The translations under genes and the position numbers were made by a program. The notes below the pieces were generated by a model, which saw only the letters and a list, made by a program, of their open reading frames with translations, ran no database searches and was not told the DNA's origin. A DNA stretch of 64,000 bases, taken from NCBI RefSeq assembly GCF_019431355.1, contig NZ_CP080269.1, positions 186,001-250,000 on the forward strand. The letters run 5' to 3'. Below are positions 44,298 through 53,625 of the stretch, one piece after another. How positions within the stretch are numbered: position 1 is the first letter of the stretch; every line of letters begins with the position of its first letter. The DNA comes from Paenibacillus sp. R14(2021). GTDB taxonomy: Bacteria; Bacillota; Bacilli; Paenibacillales; Paenibacillaceae.

Positions 44298-45500
44298 ATG
44301 AGGCTCGCCCGCATAACAAACAGACTGGTACGAATTGCAGTCGCAGCGCTGCTTCTTCTGCCAGGCATAACGGGGCTTGCATCCGCAGCGCCCGATAAGA
44401 TAACAACAGGAGCTAAAGGAGCGGCGCTTATCGATGTGACATCGGGAAGAATTTTGTACAGCCATAATGGGGACAAGTCCATGTTGATTGCAAGTTTGAC
44501 GAAAATCATGACCGCTATTGTAGCGATTGAGCACGGGCGCTTGTCGGACATGGTCATGACGAGCAAACGGGCGGCGGGGAAAGAAGGATCCTCCATTTAT
44601 TTGCAGCTCGGAGAGAAAATGAGCCTGCAGAACATGCTGTACGGCCTTATGCTGAGGTCCGGCAACGATGCCGCTACCGCGATTTCGGAGCATGTCGGGG
44701 GATCGGAGGAGGGTTTCGTTTACATGATGAACGAGAAAGCGGAGATGCTGGGCCTCGCGAATACCCATTTCATGAACCCCAGCGGCTTGGATGCGCCGGG
44801 ACACTATTCTTCGGCGATTGACTTGGCCAAGCTGACGGCTTATGCGCTTAAGAATCCCGTATTCAAGGAGATCGTCAAGACAAAGTCGAAGTCCGCACCT
44901 AATCCGAACGACAAATGGGATTACCTATGGAAAAATAAAAACAAAATGCTCGCGATGTACGAGGGTGCAGACGGCGTGAAGACAGGCTATACCAAAAAGT
45001 CGCTGCGCTGTCTGGTCAGCTCCGCCACGAGAGGCGGCCAGCAGCTCGTTGCCGTAACCATCAATGACGGCGACGATTGGAATGATCACCAGAAGCTCTT
45101 GAATTACGGCTTCTCGCACTATCCGCTCAGCGAAATAGCTCACAAGGGTCAGGCAGTTAATGGGTATCCGCTTGCCGTTGGACGAACGTTGAAATATCCG
45201 TTTGCAGAAGGAGAGAAGGAGCGGCTGCATACGAAGTTGAAGCTTGTCGAAACCGGTTCGACCGCTTATTCGCTCGGTGAGCGCGGGTTGATGGAGTGGT
45301 ATATCGGCGATGAGAAGATCGGTGCTTCGCCCATATATGATGCACAGAGCAGCCGATTGAAGGTCCCGGACAAACCGACGTTGGCGGCTGGCGGCAAGGC
45401 GAAAACGGTTATGGGCACCCCGGCTTACGTCTCGTACTGGCATGCGCTTGCCGACTCCACATCGTCATTATTCGGAGGGAAGGGGGCTGAGGGATGGTAA
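44298..45500 (+). CDS. dacB: Sporulation D-alanyl-D-alanine carboxypeptidase DacB
   Basis: 400 residues behind AAGGAGGA. The signal peptide ends near residue 31 (GLASA). Penicillin-binding motifs are Ser66-Leu-Thr-Lys69, SGN in MLRSGNDAATAI and KTG in GADGVKTGYTKKS. A C-terminal domain follows. DacB regulates cortex cross-linking from the mother cell. It is followed by spmA and spmB with overlaps, the same operon as in B. subtilis, which sets it apart from dacF at 29185. Confidence 0.95.
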   Translation: MRLARITNRLVRIAVAALLLLPGITGLASAAPDKITTGAKGAALIDVTSGRILYSHNGDKSMLIASLTKIMTAIVAIEHGRLSDMVMTSKRAAGKEGSSIYLQLGEKMSLQNMLYGLMLRSGNDAATAISEHVGGSEEGFVYMMNEKAEMLGLANTHFMNPSGLDAPGHYSSAIDLAKLTAYALKNPVFKEIVKTKSKSAPNPNDKWDYLWKNKNKMLAMYEGADGVKTGYTKKSLRCLVSSATRGGQQLVAVTINDGDDWNDHQKLLNYGFSHYPLSEIAHKGQAVNGYPLAVGRTLKYPFAEGEKERLHTKLKLVETGSTAYSLGERGLMEWYIGDEKIGASPIYDAQSSRLKVPDKPTLAAGGKAKTVMGTPAYVSYWHALADSTSSLFGGKGAEGW

Positions 45501-46183
45501 ATATCATTTGGCTCTTCTTCATTGCCGTCAGTTTTGCGGCCGCTATTATGAACGGACGCATGGAAGCGTTGACGGAAGCGGCGTTTGAAGGCGCCAAGAG
45601 CGGCGTTACCGTCAGCTTCGGACTGATCAGCGTCATGGTGTTCTGGCTCGGATTAATGCGGATTGCTGAGGATGCAGGTATTCTTCGCAAGGTCGCCGTG
45701 CTTCTTCAGCCGGTTGTCCGATTTTTGTTCCCGGACGTGCCTAAAGGACATCCGGCACTCGGCTACATCATGAGCAATATGAGCGCGAACATTCTTGGAC
45801 TCGGCAATGCCGCGACGCCGATGGGCATTAAGGCCATGCAGGAGCTGCAGAAGTTGAATCCCGAGAAAGAGACGGCATCTGCGGCGATGTGCACGCTGCT
45901 GGCGCTAAACACGTCCAGTATCACGCTTGTTCCCACGACGCTCATTGCGATTCGAATGACATACAGCTCGGCGCATCCCGCGGAGATCGTCGGCACCACG
46001 CTTGCCGCAACGCTCGTAGCTACCGTTGCGGCGATTGCGGCAGACCGCTGGTACCGGGGCCGATATAATCGCAAGCCACCCAAATGGAAGGGAAGAGACA
46101 GCACAGTGACGCCTAGGGCGGGAGCGCCGTCCAATACAGCGGAAGCGGATTACGGCCAAGGAAAGGGTGAGGCCGTTGTATGA
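45494..46183 (+). CDS. spmA: Spore maturation protein A
   Basis: 229 residues, overlapping the end of dacB by seven bases. About five membrane helices are visible, with the nucleoside-recognition family features GRMEALTEAAFEGAKSGVTV and SNMSANILGLGNAATPMGIK. SpmA and SpmB are needed for full core dehydration of the spore. The C-terminal ~40 residues are a charged tail (RWYRGRYNRKPPKWKGRD) not typical of the shorter B. subtilis protein. spmB overlaps by 17 bases. Confidence 0.93.
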   Translation: MVNIIWLFFIAVSFAAAIMNGRMEALTEAAFEGAKSGVTVSFGLISVMVFWLGLMRIAEDAGILRKVAVLLQPVVRFLFPDVPKGHPALGYIMSNMSANILGLGNAATPMGIKAMQELQKLNPEKETASAAMCTLLALNTSSITLVPTTLIAIRMTYSSAHPAEIVGTTLAATLVATVAAIAADRWYRGRYNRKPPKWKGRDSTVTPRAGAPSNTAEADYGQGKGEAVV

Positions 46184-46712
46184 ATGGGTAACGTCGATCT
46201 CAGCATGGCTCATCCCGCTAATGATCGTTTTTATTCCCCTATATGCTGCGTTCAAGCGGGTTCCGGTCTATGAAACGTTCATTGACGGGGCGAAGGACGG
46301 GTTCGGCACTGCGATCAATATCATTCCGCATCTCGTCGGCATGATGGTCGCCATCAGCATGTTCCGCGCTTCTGGCGCGATGGATATGCTGGCAGGCCTT
46401 ATTCGCCCGCTGTTCGATCAACTGGGCATTCCAAGCGAGGTGCTGCCGCTCGGCTTGCTTCGGCCGCTGACGGGAGCGGGATCGCTGGCTTTTACGACGG
46501 AATTAATCAAGACCTACGGTCCGGACTCCATGATTGGAAGAATCGCGAGCACGATTCAAGGCAGCACGGATACGACGCTTTACGTGTTGACGGTTTATTT
46601 TGGCGCCGTCGGTATCCGCAAGAGCAAATACGCGTTGAAAGTCGGCCTGTTTTCGGATGTTGTCGGATTTTTTGCAGCTATTATTATCTGTTTATTCGTC
46701 TTCGGTTCGTAA
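46167..46712 (+). CDS. spmB: Spore maturation protein B
   Basis: 181 residues from a GTG at 46167 inside the end of spmA, behind AAGGAAAG. Several membrane helices are visible. The motif VYETFIDGAKDGFGTAINII near residue 33 and PLGLLRPLTGAGSLAFTTEL are characteristic. It works with SpmA in spore core dehydration. It is the last gene of the dacB operon. Confidence 0.93.
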   Translation: MRPLYEWVTSISAWLIPLMIVFIPLYAAFKRVPVYETFIDGAKDGFGTAINIIPHLVGMMVAISMFRASGAMDMLAGLIRPLFDQLGIPSEVLPLGLLRPLTGAGSLAFTTELIKTYGPDSMIGRIASTIQGSTDTTLYVLTVYFGAVGIRKSKYALKVGLFSDVVGFFAAIIICLFVFGS

Positions 46713-46732
46713 TAGTAAATTTCTGATGAGTG

Positions 46733-46790
46733 AAGCCCTGCAGCGTGCGGCGCCTGATATCGGCGAATGCACACTTGAGGGCTTATTTTG
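46733..46790 (+). terminator. Probable terminator after spmB
   Basis: AAGCCCT pairs with AGGGCTT around an inner stem (GTGC..CGCC with GGCG..GCAC), followed by ATTTTG. Confidence 0.65.
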
Positions 46791-46873
46791 TTTATGCAAA
46801 AACAGCGCTTATTCGACACGCACTTTCTTTCGCATACGGATTTAGGGTATGATGGAGGATGAGGTGAAATGAA

Positions 46874-47614
46874 TTGGAACGTTTACAGAAGATTTTGGCG
46901 CAAGCAGGCGTCGCATCACGCCGCAAATGCGAGGAGCTTATTCTCTCGGGGAAGGTTCAGGTCAATGAAGAGACCGTCACGACACTTGGTGTCAAAGCCG
47001 ATCCCGCAGTGGATGTCATTACCGTTAATGGCCGCAGAATTCATAGCGAAAGCAAGCTATATTTGATGTTACATAAACCGAAGGGCGTCATTACAAGCGC
47101 TAACGATCCGCAAGGCCGCAAAATTGTCGCGGATTACTTGCCTGGCATCAAAGAACGGGTCTATCCCGTTGGACGGCTCGATTATGATACGGAAGGGCTG
47201 CTGCTGCTGACGAACGACGGCGAGTTCGCCAACCTGCTGACGCATCCGAGCCACCACGTACCGAAGACGTACTGGGCAACCGTGAAAGGCGTACCCCATG
47301 GTTCGGCGCTGGAGCGGCTGCAGCAGGGCATTCTGCTTGAGGACGGAATGACGGCACCTGCCGAAGTGGAGTATCACGATGTTAATACGGAGAAGAACCA
47401 AGCGACGATTACGATCACGATTTATGAGGGACGCAACAGGCAGGTTCGAAGAATGTTCGATGCAATCAATCATCCCGTCATCCTGCTTCGTAGAGTGCGG
47501 TTCGGTGATTTGGGTCTGCATGGTCTGGCGCGCGGCAAGTTTCGCCATCTAACGCCGAGAGAGATCCAAGACCTTCGCGCAGCGGCAGTCAAGACACATA
47601 AAATTCAAAAATAA
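46874..47614 (+). CDS. rluB: Ribosomal large-subunit pseudouridine synthase RluB
   Basis: 246 residues from a TTG at 46874, eight bases after GAGGTG. The S4 domain comes first (LQKILAQAGVASRRKCEELI). The catalytic core has VGRLDYDTEGLLLLTNDGEF with the nucleophilic Asp, and the C-terminal EGRNRQVRRMFDAINHPVIL. It modifies helix 89 region uridines of 23S rRNA in homologues. Its position between spmB and the res operon matches B. subtilis. Confidence 0.94.
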   Translation: MERLQKILAQAGVASRRKCEELILSGKVQVNEETVTTLGVKADPAVDVITVNGRRIHSESKLYLMLHKPKGVITSANDPQGRKIVADYLPGIKERVYPVGRLDYDTEGLLLLTNDGEFANLLTHPSHHVPKTYWATVKGVPHGSALERLQQGILLEDGMTAPAEVEYHDVNTEKNQATITITIYEGRNRQVRRMFDAINHPVILLRRVRFGDLGLHGLARGKFRHLTPREIQDLRAAAVKTHKIQK

Positions 47615-47616
47615 CG

Positions 47617-47648
47617 ATCGGCGGCAACCTCAATTGCCGTCCGATTTT
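47617..47648 (+). terminator. Terminator after rluB
   Basis: ATCGGcGGCAA pairs with TTGCCGtCCGAT with one mismatch, followed by TTT. The TATAAT just downstream may belong to the resA promoter. Confidence 0.7.
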
Positions 47649-47710
47649 CGTTATAATGGGTGTACGGATTCAGGCATAACTGCATCTATAGAACAGGCGG
47701 TGAATAACAT

Positions 47711-48241
47711 ATGAAATCAAACCGCAGACTCATCCAAGTGCTGATCTTCCTTGGCGTTCTGGTGCTTGGCGGCTACGCGATCGGCCATTCGCTCTTTGCG
47801 AGCAGCAGCGACGGTCTGCCGAGAAAAGGCTCCACGCCTCCTTCATTCTCGCTCCTTGGAACGGACGGGAAGACGCATCGGCTGGACGATTACAAAGGAA
47901 AAGCGCTCGTCATTAACTTCTGGGGCACCTTCTGTCCGGGATGCGTGACGGAAACGCCTGATTTGGAAGAGCAGTACAAGAAGCACGGGGACAAGCCGTT
48001 TGAGATCGTCGGCATTAACCTCAGCGAGGACCGGCTTGCGATTAACAACTTTATTAAGCAATACGATGTCAGCTATACGATTTTACAAGACAACAATCGG
48101 CAAGTCGAACGCGCGTACGGGTTAAAATCGTATCCAACCACCTTCTTCGTGAAGCCTGACGGAACGATCATGGACGTGTTTATCGGTCCGATGGCGAAAG
48201 CGGATATGGACAAGCGTATCGCGAAATTGCTTGCGTCCTAA
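47711..48241 (+). CDS. resA: Thiol-disulfide oxidoreductase ResA
   Basis: 176 residues. It has an N-terminal membrane anchor (about residues 8-28) and a TlpA-like thioredoxin domain outside the membrane. The active site is Cys75-Pro-Gly-Cys78 in NFWGTFCPGCVTETP, where ResA of B. subtilis has a Trp and CEPC. The cis-Pro loop is YPTTFFV. ResA reduces apocytochrome c haem-binding cysteines before haem attachment. It begins the resABC genes. Confidence 0.9.
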   Translation: MKSNRRLIQVLIFLGVLVLGGYAIGHSLFASSSDGLPRKGSTPPSFSLLGTDGKTHRLDDYKGKALVINFWGTFCPGCVTETPDLEEQYKKHGDKPFEIVGINLSEDRLAINNFIKQYDVSYTILQDNNRQVERAYGLKSYPTTFFVKPDGTIMDVFIGPMAKADMDKRIAKLLAS

Positions 48242-48261
48242 TCCTGGGGAGGTTTTTTTGC

Positions 48262-49926
48262 ATGTCGGCTTTTGAAAATACGAAGTGTCAATGCGGCCAT
48301 CAGAATCCGGTAGGTACGGTGCTTTGTGAGAACTGCGGTTATCCGCAGGAACCGAGCGAAGAGAATAGCGATGAGCCGCTTGAGATGCGATACGACGGCA
48401 TCGCGCGCCGCTCGCAGAAGAGCAATCCGTCGCCGATCGATCGCGTATGGAACTTCTTCTCTTCCGTGAAGGTTGCCGTGCGTCTCATTATCATCACGCT
48501 TATTGCGGCGATGATCGGAACGATTTTCACGCAGGAGAACGCATTCATTTCTTTTGATCCAAGTACATATTACGAAGACCGTTACGGCTGGATCGGCAAA
48601 TGGTATTACAAGCTCGGTTTCTCCAACACGTATGAATCCTGGTGGTTTATCGGTCTGCTCGTCATGATCGGCACGTCGCTCGTAATTTGCAGCTTGGATC
48701 GGGTTCTGCCGCTCTATCGTGCGCTGAAAAAGCAGCAGATCCGCAAGCACGAGCAATTTCTAACCCGCCAGAAAACCGTATACGTCGGTGAGGCGGCTGG
48801 GGAACCCGAGGCTTGGACGGAGAAATTCGCGGCGCAGCTGAAGCGGAAGCATTATCGCGTAACGCAGGATAACGGCGCGCTGCTGGCGGAGAAGTACCGG
48901 TTTAGCCGGTGGGGGCCGTACATCAATCATATCGGGCTAATCGTTTTCTTGCTCGCGGTACTGCTTCGTACACTGCCCGGCTGGTCGATGGATAACTACG
49001 TTACCGTGCCCGAGGGGGAGACGGTGAAGGTTCCCGAGACGAAATACTACATCAAGAACGAGAAGTTCACGATCAATTATTACACGGATGCCGAGCTGCC
49101 GAAAGAATTGCAGGGAACGGCAAGAGCGAAGCTTTATGAGACGCAGGCCGTATTGTATACCTGCTCCGCGGATTGTGATGATCCTTCCAAGAAGCCGCAG
49201 CTCGTCGAAGTGAAGCATCACAAGATTATCGTCAATGATCCGCTGTCTTACAAGGGGATCAAGGCATACCAGTTCGGATTCGATGACACGCCGAGATTGA
49301 AGGCGGTGCACCCGGTGCTCATTGACCATCAGACGGGTAAGACTTACGGCCCGATCGATTTGAACATGCGCGATCCGAAGCTGAATTTTGATCTGGGGCC
49401 TTACTCACTTGAGCTTCGCCAGTCCTATATGGATTTTGCCTTGGATGCGGAAGGCAGGCCGACCACCAAATCGCGCGATCCCAATGCACCGGCATTCGTG
49501 TTCGTCCTGAAGGGACCGGAACTGTCGGCGCAAGGCGAACCGTACATGTATTTTCCGAAACAGACGGATAAAGCGCGGTTCAGCCAAGATGTGATTAATG
49601 GTAAGCTGGGGCAGCGTTACGAGCTGAAGGTGCCGTCGATGGACGGCGTCGAATTCGCCCCGGTGGAGACTTCGCTTAACATTCGTTACGACCGCGCTAT
49701 GCCTTATATCTGGTTCGGCGCAGGAATTTCGATGTTTGGTCTGCTGATCGGTTCGTACTGGCAGCATCGCCGGATCTGGCTTCGCATCGATCGCGGCCGC
49801 GTAACGCTCGGAGCTCATACGAACAAGAATAATTACGGCATGCGTGCCGAGGTCGCTTCCGCGCTGCGCGGTATTGGCATCGTCGTAGAGCCGAAGTCGC
49901 TCGATAACGGGAGGAACAAATCGTGA
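48262..49926 (+). CDS. resB: Cytochrome c biogenesis protein ResB with N-terminal zinc ribbon
   Basis: 554 residues behind GGGGAGG. The first 30 residues hold a Cys4 zinc-ribbon-like knuckle (Cys9, Cys11, Cys22, Cys25) followed by an acidic linker. Four membrane helices are visible (first pair about residues 73-90 and 128-147). The large external domain lies between helix 3 and the last helix (residues ~260-475). A motif WGPYINHIGLIVFLLAVLLR is typical of ResB/Ccs1. It works with ResC to carry and attach haem to c-type cytochromes. Confidence 0.93.
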   Translation: MSAFENTKCQCGHQNPVGTVLCENCGYPQEPSEENSDEPLEMRYDGIARRSQKSNPSPIDRVWNFFSSVKVAVRLIIITLIAAMIGTIFTQENAFISFDPSTYYEDRYGWIGKWYYKLGFSNTYESWWFIGLLVMIGTSLVICSLDRVLPLYRALKKQQIRKHEQFLTRQKTVYVGEAAGEPEAWTEKFAAQLKRKHYRVTQDNGALLAEKYRFSRWGPYINHIGLIVFLLAVLLRTLPGWSMDNYVTVPEGETVKVPETKYYIKNEKFTINYYTDAELPKELQGTARAKLYETQAVLYTCSADCDDPSKKPQLVEVKHHKIIVNDPLSYKGIKAYQFGFDDTPRLKAVHPVLIDHQTGKTYGPIDLNMRDPKLNFDLGPYSLELRQSYMDFALDAEGRPTTKSRDPNAPAFVFVLKGPELSAQGEPYMYFPKQTDKARFSQDVINGKLGQRYELKVPSMDGVEFAPVETSLNIRYDRAMPYIWFGAGISMFGLLIGSYWQHRRIWLRIDRGRVTLGAHTNKNNYGMRAEVASALRGIGIVVEPKSLDNGRNKS

Positions 49927-51182
49927 GTTTGCTTGATTTCAGCAGCGACGCCTTTATTGTCGCATTCTTTTTATATTGCTTCGGATTTTTGTTCTACGGC
50001 GTGTCAGCGCTTGGCCGCAAATGGAGCAACCGCAGTCCGGAGGAGCATGTTAAGCGGTGGGGGACCGTTGCTTATATCATTTCCTTGCTCGGCTTCATCT
50101 CGCATTTGACCTTCTTCATTACGCGCTGGATCGGCGGCGGTCATATTCCGACCAGCAACATGTACGAATTCATGTCCTTCCTTGCAATGGCGATTATGTT
50201 CGCCTTCATTATTGTCAATGCCTTATACCGTAAGCCGCTACTCGGTCTCTTCACGCTGCCGCTGACGGTTATCATCGTCGCATACGCGGCTGTCTTCCCT
50301 CAAGAGGTGCAGCCGCTCATACCGGCGCTGCAATCCGTTTGGCTGAAGGTGCATGTGACGACGGCAGCGACAGGCGAAGCGTTCTTCGCCGTCGGATTCG
50401 CAGCCGGACTGATGTATCTGCTGCGTACGGTTGATTTCACACAAACGAACGAGCGAGCAAGACGCGAGCAGCGTTGGGTTGAATTCACGCTTTATGTCAT
50501 TATTATCATCATCGCCTTCATAAGTTCCGTATTTGCATTCCGCGGAGCGGGTTATGAAGCAAGCTTCAAACAGGAGAATGTGACGATTGACGATAAGGGG
50601 ATCGAGAATACGACGACGGAAACCGTGGAATACTCACTTCCGCCGATCTTCAAGCCATACAACAGTCAAGTCATCTCCGTCGATTCTTTCCTTGGCGTGG
50701 ATGAGCCGCTGATGGAAACCCCATCCTGGATGAAAGGGGTCAACGCGGCGCGTAAGCTGAACACGATTACGTGGTCCATCATTAACGGCTCCATTCTGTA
50801 CGGCTTGCTGAGGCTCGTGCTTCGCAAACGCATAGGAGCGGCGATCCATCCGCTTATGGATGGCATCGACGAGGATGATATTGATGAAATCAGCTATCGC
50901 GCCATTGCAATCGGCTACCCGATCTTTATGCTCGGCGCTTTGATATTCGCCATGATCTGGGCCTATATCGCTTGGTCGCGATTCTGGGGCTGGGATCCCA
51001 AGGAAGTATGGGCGCTTATTACCTGGCTCTACTATACAGCTTACTTGCATTTCCGCCTATCGCGGGGCTGGCATGGTTCCAAGTCCGCATGGCTGGCCGT
51101 CATCGGCTTCGTGGTCGTTATGTTTACGCTGATCGGGGTCAATCTTGTCCTTGTTGGCTTGCATTCCTACGCAGGTGTGTAA
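49923..51182 (+). CDS. resC: Cytochrome c biogenesis protein ResC (CcsA/CcsB family)
   Basis: 419 residues from a GTG at 49923, overlapping the resB stop, behind GGGAGGAAC. Eight or so membrane helices are visible. The haem-handling WWD-type segment is FWGWDPKEVWALITWLYYTA near residue 350, with His residues nearby (YLHFRLSRGWHGSKSAWLA). A ~60-residue external loop (EASFKQENVTID to GVDEPLMETPSWM) lies in the middle. It forms the haem channel and synthetase with ResB. Confidence 0.94.
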   Translation: MSLLDFSSDAFIVAFFLYCFGFLFYGVSALGRKWSNRSPEEHVKRWGTVAYIISLLGFISHLTFFITRWIGGGHIPTSNMYEFMSFLAMAIMFAFIIVNALYRKPLLGLFTLPLTVIIVAYAAVFPQEVQPLIPALQSVWLKVHVTTAATGEAFFAVGFAAGLMYLLRTVDFTQTNERARREQRWVEFTLYVIIIIIAFISSVFAFRGAGYEASFKQENVTIDDKGIENTTTETVEYSLPPIFKPYNSQVISVDSFLGVDEPLMETPSWMKGVNAARKLNTITWSIINGSILYGLLRLVLRKRIGAAIHPLMDGIDEDDIDEISYRAIAIGYPIFMLGALIFAMIWAYIAWSRFWGWDPKEVWALITWLYYTAYLHFRLSRGWHGSKSAWLAVIGFVVVMFTLIGVNLVLVGLHSYAGV

Positions 51183-51196
51183 TACGCATCTATTTA

Positions 51197-51226
51197 CAGG
51201 CGCGCGTCTCTTCGGACGCGCGCCTG
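51197..51226 (+). promoter_or_regulatory. Perfect 12-bp hairpin between resC and resD
   Basis: CAGGCGCGCGTC pairs exactly with GACGCGCGCCTG across a six-base TCTTCG loop. There is no T run, so it is more likely an mRNA processing or stabilising element, or an attenuator, than a classical terminator. Confidence 0.7.
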
Positions 51227-51271
51227 CAGCACAGTAAGGGTTCGTACATGAATTGAGAGGGGACATGGCAT

Positions 51272-51988
51272 ATGTCGGAAGAGCTTCACCGTATTCTGGT
51301 CGTGGATGATGAAGAACGTATTCGCAGGCTGCTCAAAATGTACCTGGAAAAAGAAGGATATCTGATCGAAGAGGCTGAGGACGGAGAAACGGCGCTTCGT
51401 CTTGCGACGTCGGGAGAATTCGATCTTATTTTGCTGGATGTCATGCTGCCCGGCATGGACGGGATCGAGGTGTGTACCCGATTGCGGCAGGTGAAAGCGA
51501 CGCCCGTCATCATGTTGACCGCGAAAGGCGAAGAGATGAACCGCGTGCAGGGATTTGAGGTCGGTGCTGACGACTATGTCGTGAAGCCGTTCAGCCCGCG
51601 CGAGGTTATCTATCGGGTGAAGGCGATTTTGCGCCGTTCATCAGCTACTGCCTTCTTGACGAAGGAAGCGCTCACGAGCAACAACATCGTATTTCCGCAT
51701 CTCATTATCGAGCACGACGCTCATCGTGTCATGGCTGGGGGACAAGAGGTCAGCCTGACGCCGAAAGAATACGAACTGCTGCATTACTTGGCCATTTCGC
51801 CGGATAAAGTATTTTCTCGCGAAGAGCTGCTGAAGGATGTCTGGAACTATGAATTTTTCGGTGATCTTCGTACGGTGGATACGCATGTCAAACGCCTGCG
51901 AGAAAAGCTGAACAAGGTATCGCCAGAAGCGGCTATGATGATCACCACCGTCTGGGGCGTCGGCTACAAACTCGAGGTGTCCAAGTAA
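51272..51988 (+). CDS. resD: Response regulator ResD
   Basis: 238 residues. The receiver domain carries the acidic pair Asp12-Asp13, the phosphoacceptor Asp56 (LILLDVMLPGMDG) and the Lys of YVVKPFSPRE. An OmpR-type winged helix follows, with EVSLTPKEYELLHYLAISPD and LRTVDTHVKRLREKL. ResD with ResE controls respiration and cytochrome c maturation genes under oxygen limitation. The gene lies directly after resABC and is adjacent to resE with no spacing. Confidence 0.95.
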   Translation: MSEELHRILVVDDEERIRRLLKMYLEKEGYLIEEAEDGETALRLATSGEFDLILLDVMLPGMDGIEVCTRLRQVKATPVIMLTAKGEEMNRVQGFEVGADDYVVKPFSPREVIYRVKAILRRSSATAFLTKEALTSNNIVFPHLIIEHDAHRVMAGGQEVSLTPKEYELLHYLAISPDKVFSREELLKDVWNYEFFGDLRTVDTHVKRLREKLNKVSPEAAMMITTVWGVGYKLEVSK

Positions 51989-53407
51989 GTGATGATCTGG
52001 CGAAGTGTTGTCGGTAAGCTTTGGTTGACTATAATTGCGCTTGTAGCGGCGGTTTTACTCGTGCTCGGCATGTTTTTGCTGCAATACATCGATATCGCAT
52101 CCTTCGATGATTCGCACCGGGTCAAAGTGCTGTTCGTATACACGGCGATCATTGGTTTTCTGCTCTCTACCTTCTTGGCTTTCTTCCTCTCGACCAAAAT
52201 CACCCAGCCGCTGCTGCAAATGAAGAAGGCAGCCGATCTTATCTCCCAAGGCGAATATCGGACACGCGTACCGATCCGCTCATCCGACGAGATCGGGGAT
52301 TTGGCCAATACGTTCAATAACATGGCCGTTGAGCTGGATACGTTGATTCGCGATTTGAACCACGAGAAGGAGCATCTTGCCAGCGTTCATCGAAGCATGG
52401 CAGACGCTGTTGTTACATTCGATGCCGCCGGGCAAATCATCTTGGCCAATCCGCATGGTCAACAAATCATGGACCGATGGAACGAGCTGGAATGGTCGGA
52501 AGAACGCAGAGTGCATTCGCAGGTACCTGAGCCGTTGTTCGATCTCTATCGGACCGTGCTAAGGGAAGGCCGCGACCTGACGGACAAGGTCCATGTGCAA
52601 AGCGGCGTTTGGTCCGTTGTTATGGCGCCGCTGAAATCCAACGATACCGTACGCGGCGCTGTTGCCGTGATGAGGAACGTGACGGAGGAATCGAAGCTGG
52701 AGAAGCTTCGGCGCGACTTCGTGGCTAATGTCTCGCATGAGATCCGGACGCCGCTGTCTATGCTTCAAGGCTACAGCGAGGCGCTGCTCGATGATATCGC
52801 CGCTTCGCCTGAGGAACGCAAGGAGCTCGCTCAAGTCATCTATGACGAGTCGCTTCGCATGGGAAGACTTGTGAAGGACCTGCTTGACCTCGCAAGGATG
52901 GAAGCAGGGCATATGGAAATGAAGCTGGAATCCACCGACTTGACGGTTCTCTTGAGACGCGTTCACCGAAAGTTCGAGCTGCGGGCGAAGGAAGAGGAGA
53001 TTCAGCTTCATGCCGAACTGCCCCCCGAGCCGCTCATTATTGCACAAGGCGACGAAGACCGGCTGGAACAGGTGCTGACGAATCTGCTCGATAACGCGCT
53101 TCGACATACGTCCAAGCAGGCGCATATTACGCTCAGCGCGCGTCAATTGACGCTCGAACACAAAGCATTCGTCGAGATCAAGGTCATCGACGGGGGCGAA
53201 GGAATTCCTTCAGAGGATCTTCCGTTTATATTTGAACGGTTCTATAAAGCGGACAAAGCACGTACCCGGGGAGCCGGCGGCACAGGGCTTGGGCTGGCAA
53301 TCGTGAAGAACATCATTGAGTCCCATCAAGGCCGCATACAGGCCGAGAGCGTCGTCGGCGTTGGTACAACATTTACCATTCTGCTTCCGGCAGGCCTAGC
53401 TGTATAA
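51989..53407 (+). CDS. resE: Sensor histidine kinase ResE
   Basis: 472 residues from a GTG directly after the resD stop, nine bases after GAGGTG; the ATG three bases later is the alternative. Two N-terminal helices (about residues 10-28 and 46-68) flank a very short external loop. A HAMP domain (KITQPLLQMKKAADLISQGE), a PAS domain (VTFDAAGQIILANP), HisKA with VSHEIRTPLSML and a GHKL ATPase ending GGTGLGLAIVKNIIESH follow. It phosphorylates ResD. The short external loop suggests membrane or cytoplasmic sensing. Confidence 0.95.
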   Translation: MMIWRSVVGKLWLTIIALVAAVLLVLGMFLLQYIDIASFDDSHRVKVLFVYTAIIGFLLSTFLAFFLSTKITQPLLQMKKAADLISQGEYRTRVPIRSSDEIGDLANTFNNMAVELDTLIRDLNHEKEHLASVHRSMADAVVTFDAAGQIILANPHGQQIMDRWNELEWSEERRVHSQVPEPLFDLYRTVLREGRDLTDKVHVQSGVWSVVMAPLKSNDTVRGAVAVMRNVTEESKLEKLRRDFVANVSHEIRTPLSMLQGYSEALLDDIAASPEERKELAQVIYDESLRMGRLVKDLLDLARMEAGHMEMKLESTDLTVLLRRVHRKFELRAKEEEIQLHAELPPEPLIIAQGDEDRLEQVLTNLLDNALRHTSKQAHITLSARQLTLEHKAFVEIKVIDGGEGIPSEDLPFIFERFYKADKARTRGAGGTGLGLAIVKNIIESHQGRIQAESVVGVGTTFTILLPAGLAV

Positions 53408-53419
53408 ACAACGTGAATT

Positions 53420-53448
53420 GGCGCACTCCAACGAGGGCGCCTTTTGTT
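53420..53448 (+). terminator. Probable terminator after resE
   Basis: GGCGC pairs with GCGCC around a 12-base loop, followed by TTTTG. Confidence 0.6.
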
Positions 53449-53583
53449 TAAGCAAGTCTTTGATTCAATTCACCGCGCGTGCATAAAGGCACAGCAACCG
53501 CTAAAAGTCGGTTCTTGTTGAAGGAAGTAGACAAATCTTGTTGGTCGTGAAACATTTTCTTTCGGTAAACGCCTATTTCGGAT

Positions 53584-53618
53584 AAAAAAAAAGCGCCGTT
53601 TCTCAAGGAAACGGCGCT
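53584..53618 (-). terminator. Terminator of serA (works on both strands)
   Basis: AGCGCCGTTTC pairs with GAAACGGCGCT across a five-base loop. On the minus strand a run of about nine T follows. Confidence 0.92.
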
Positions 53619-53625
53619 CTTTGTC

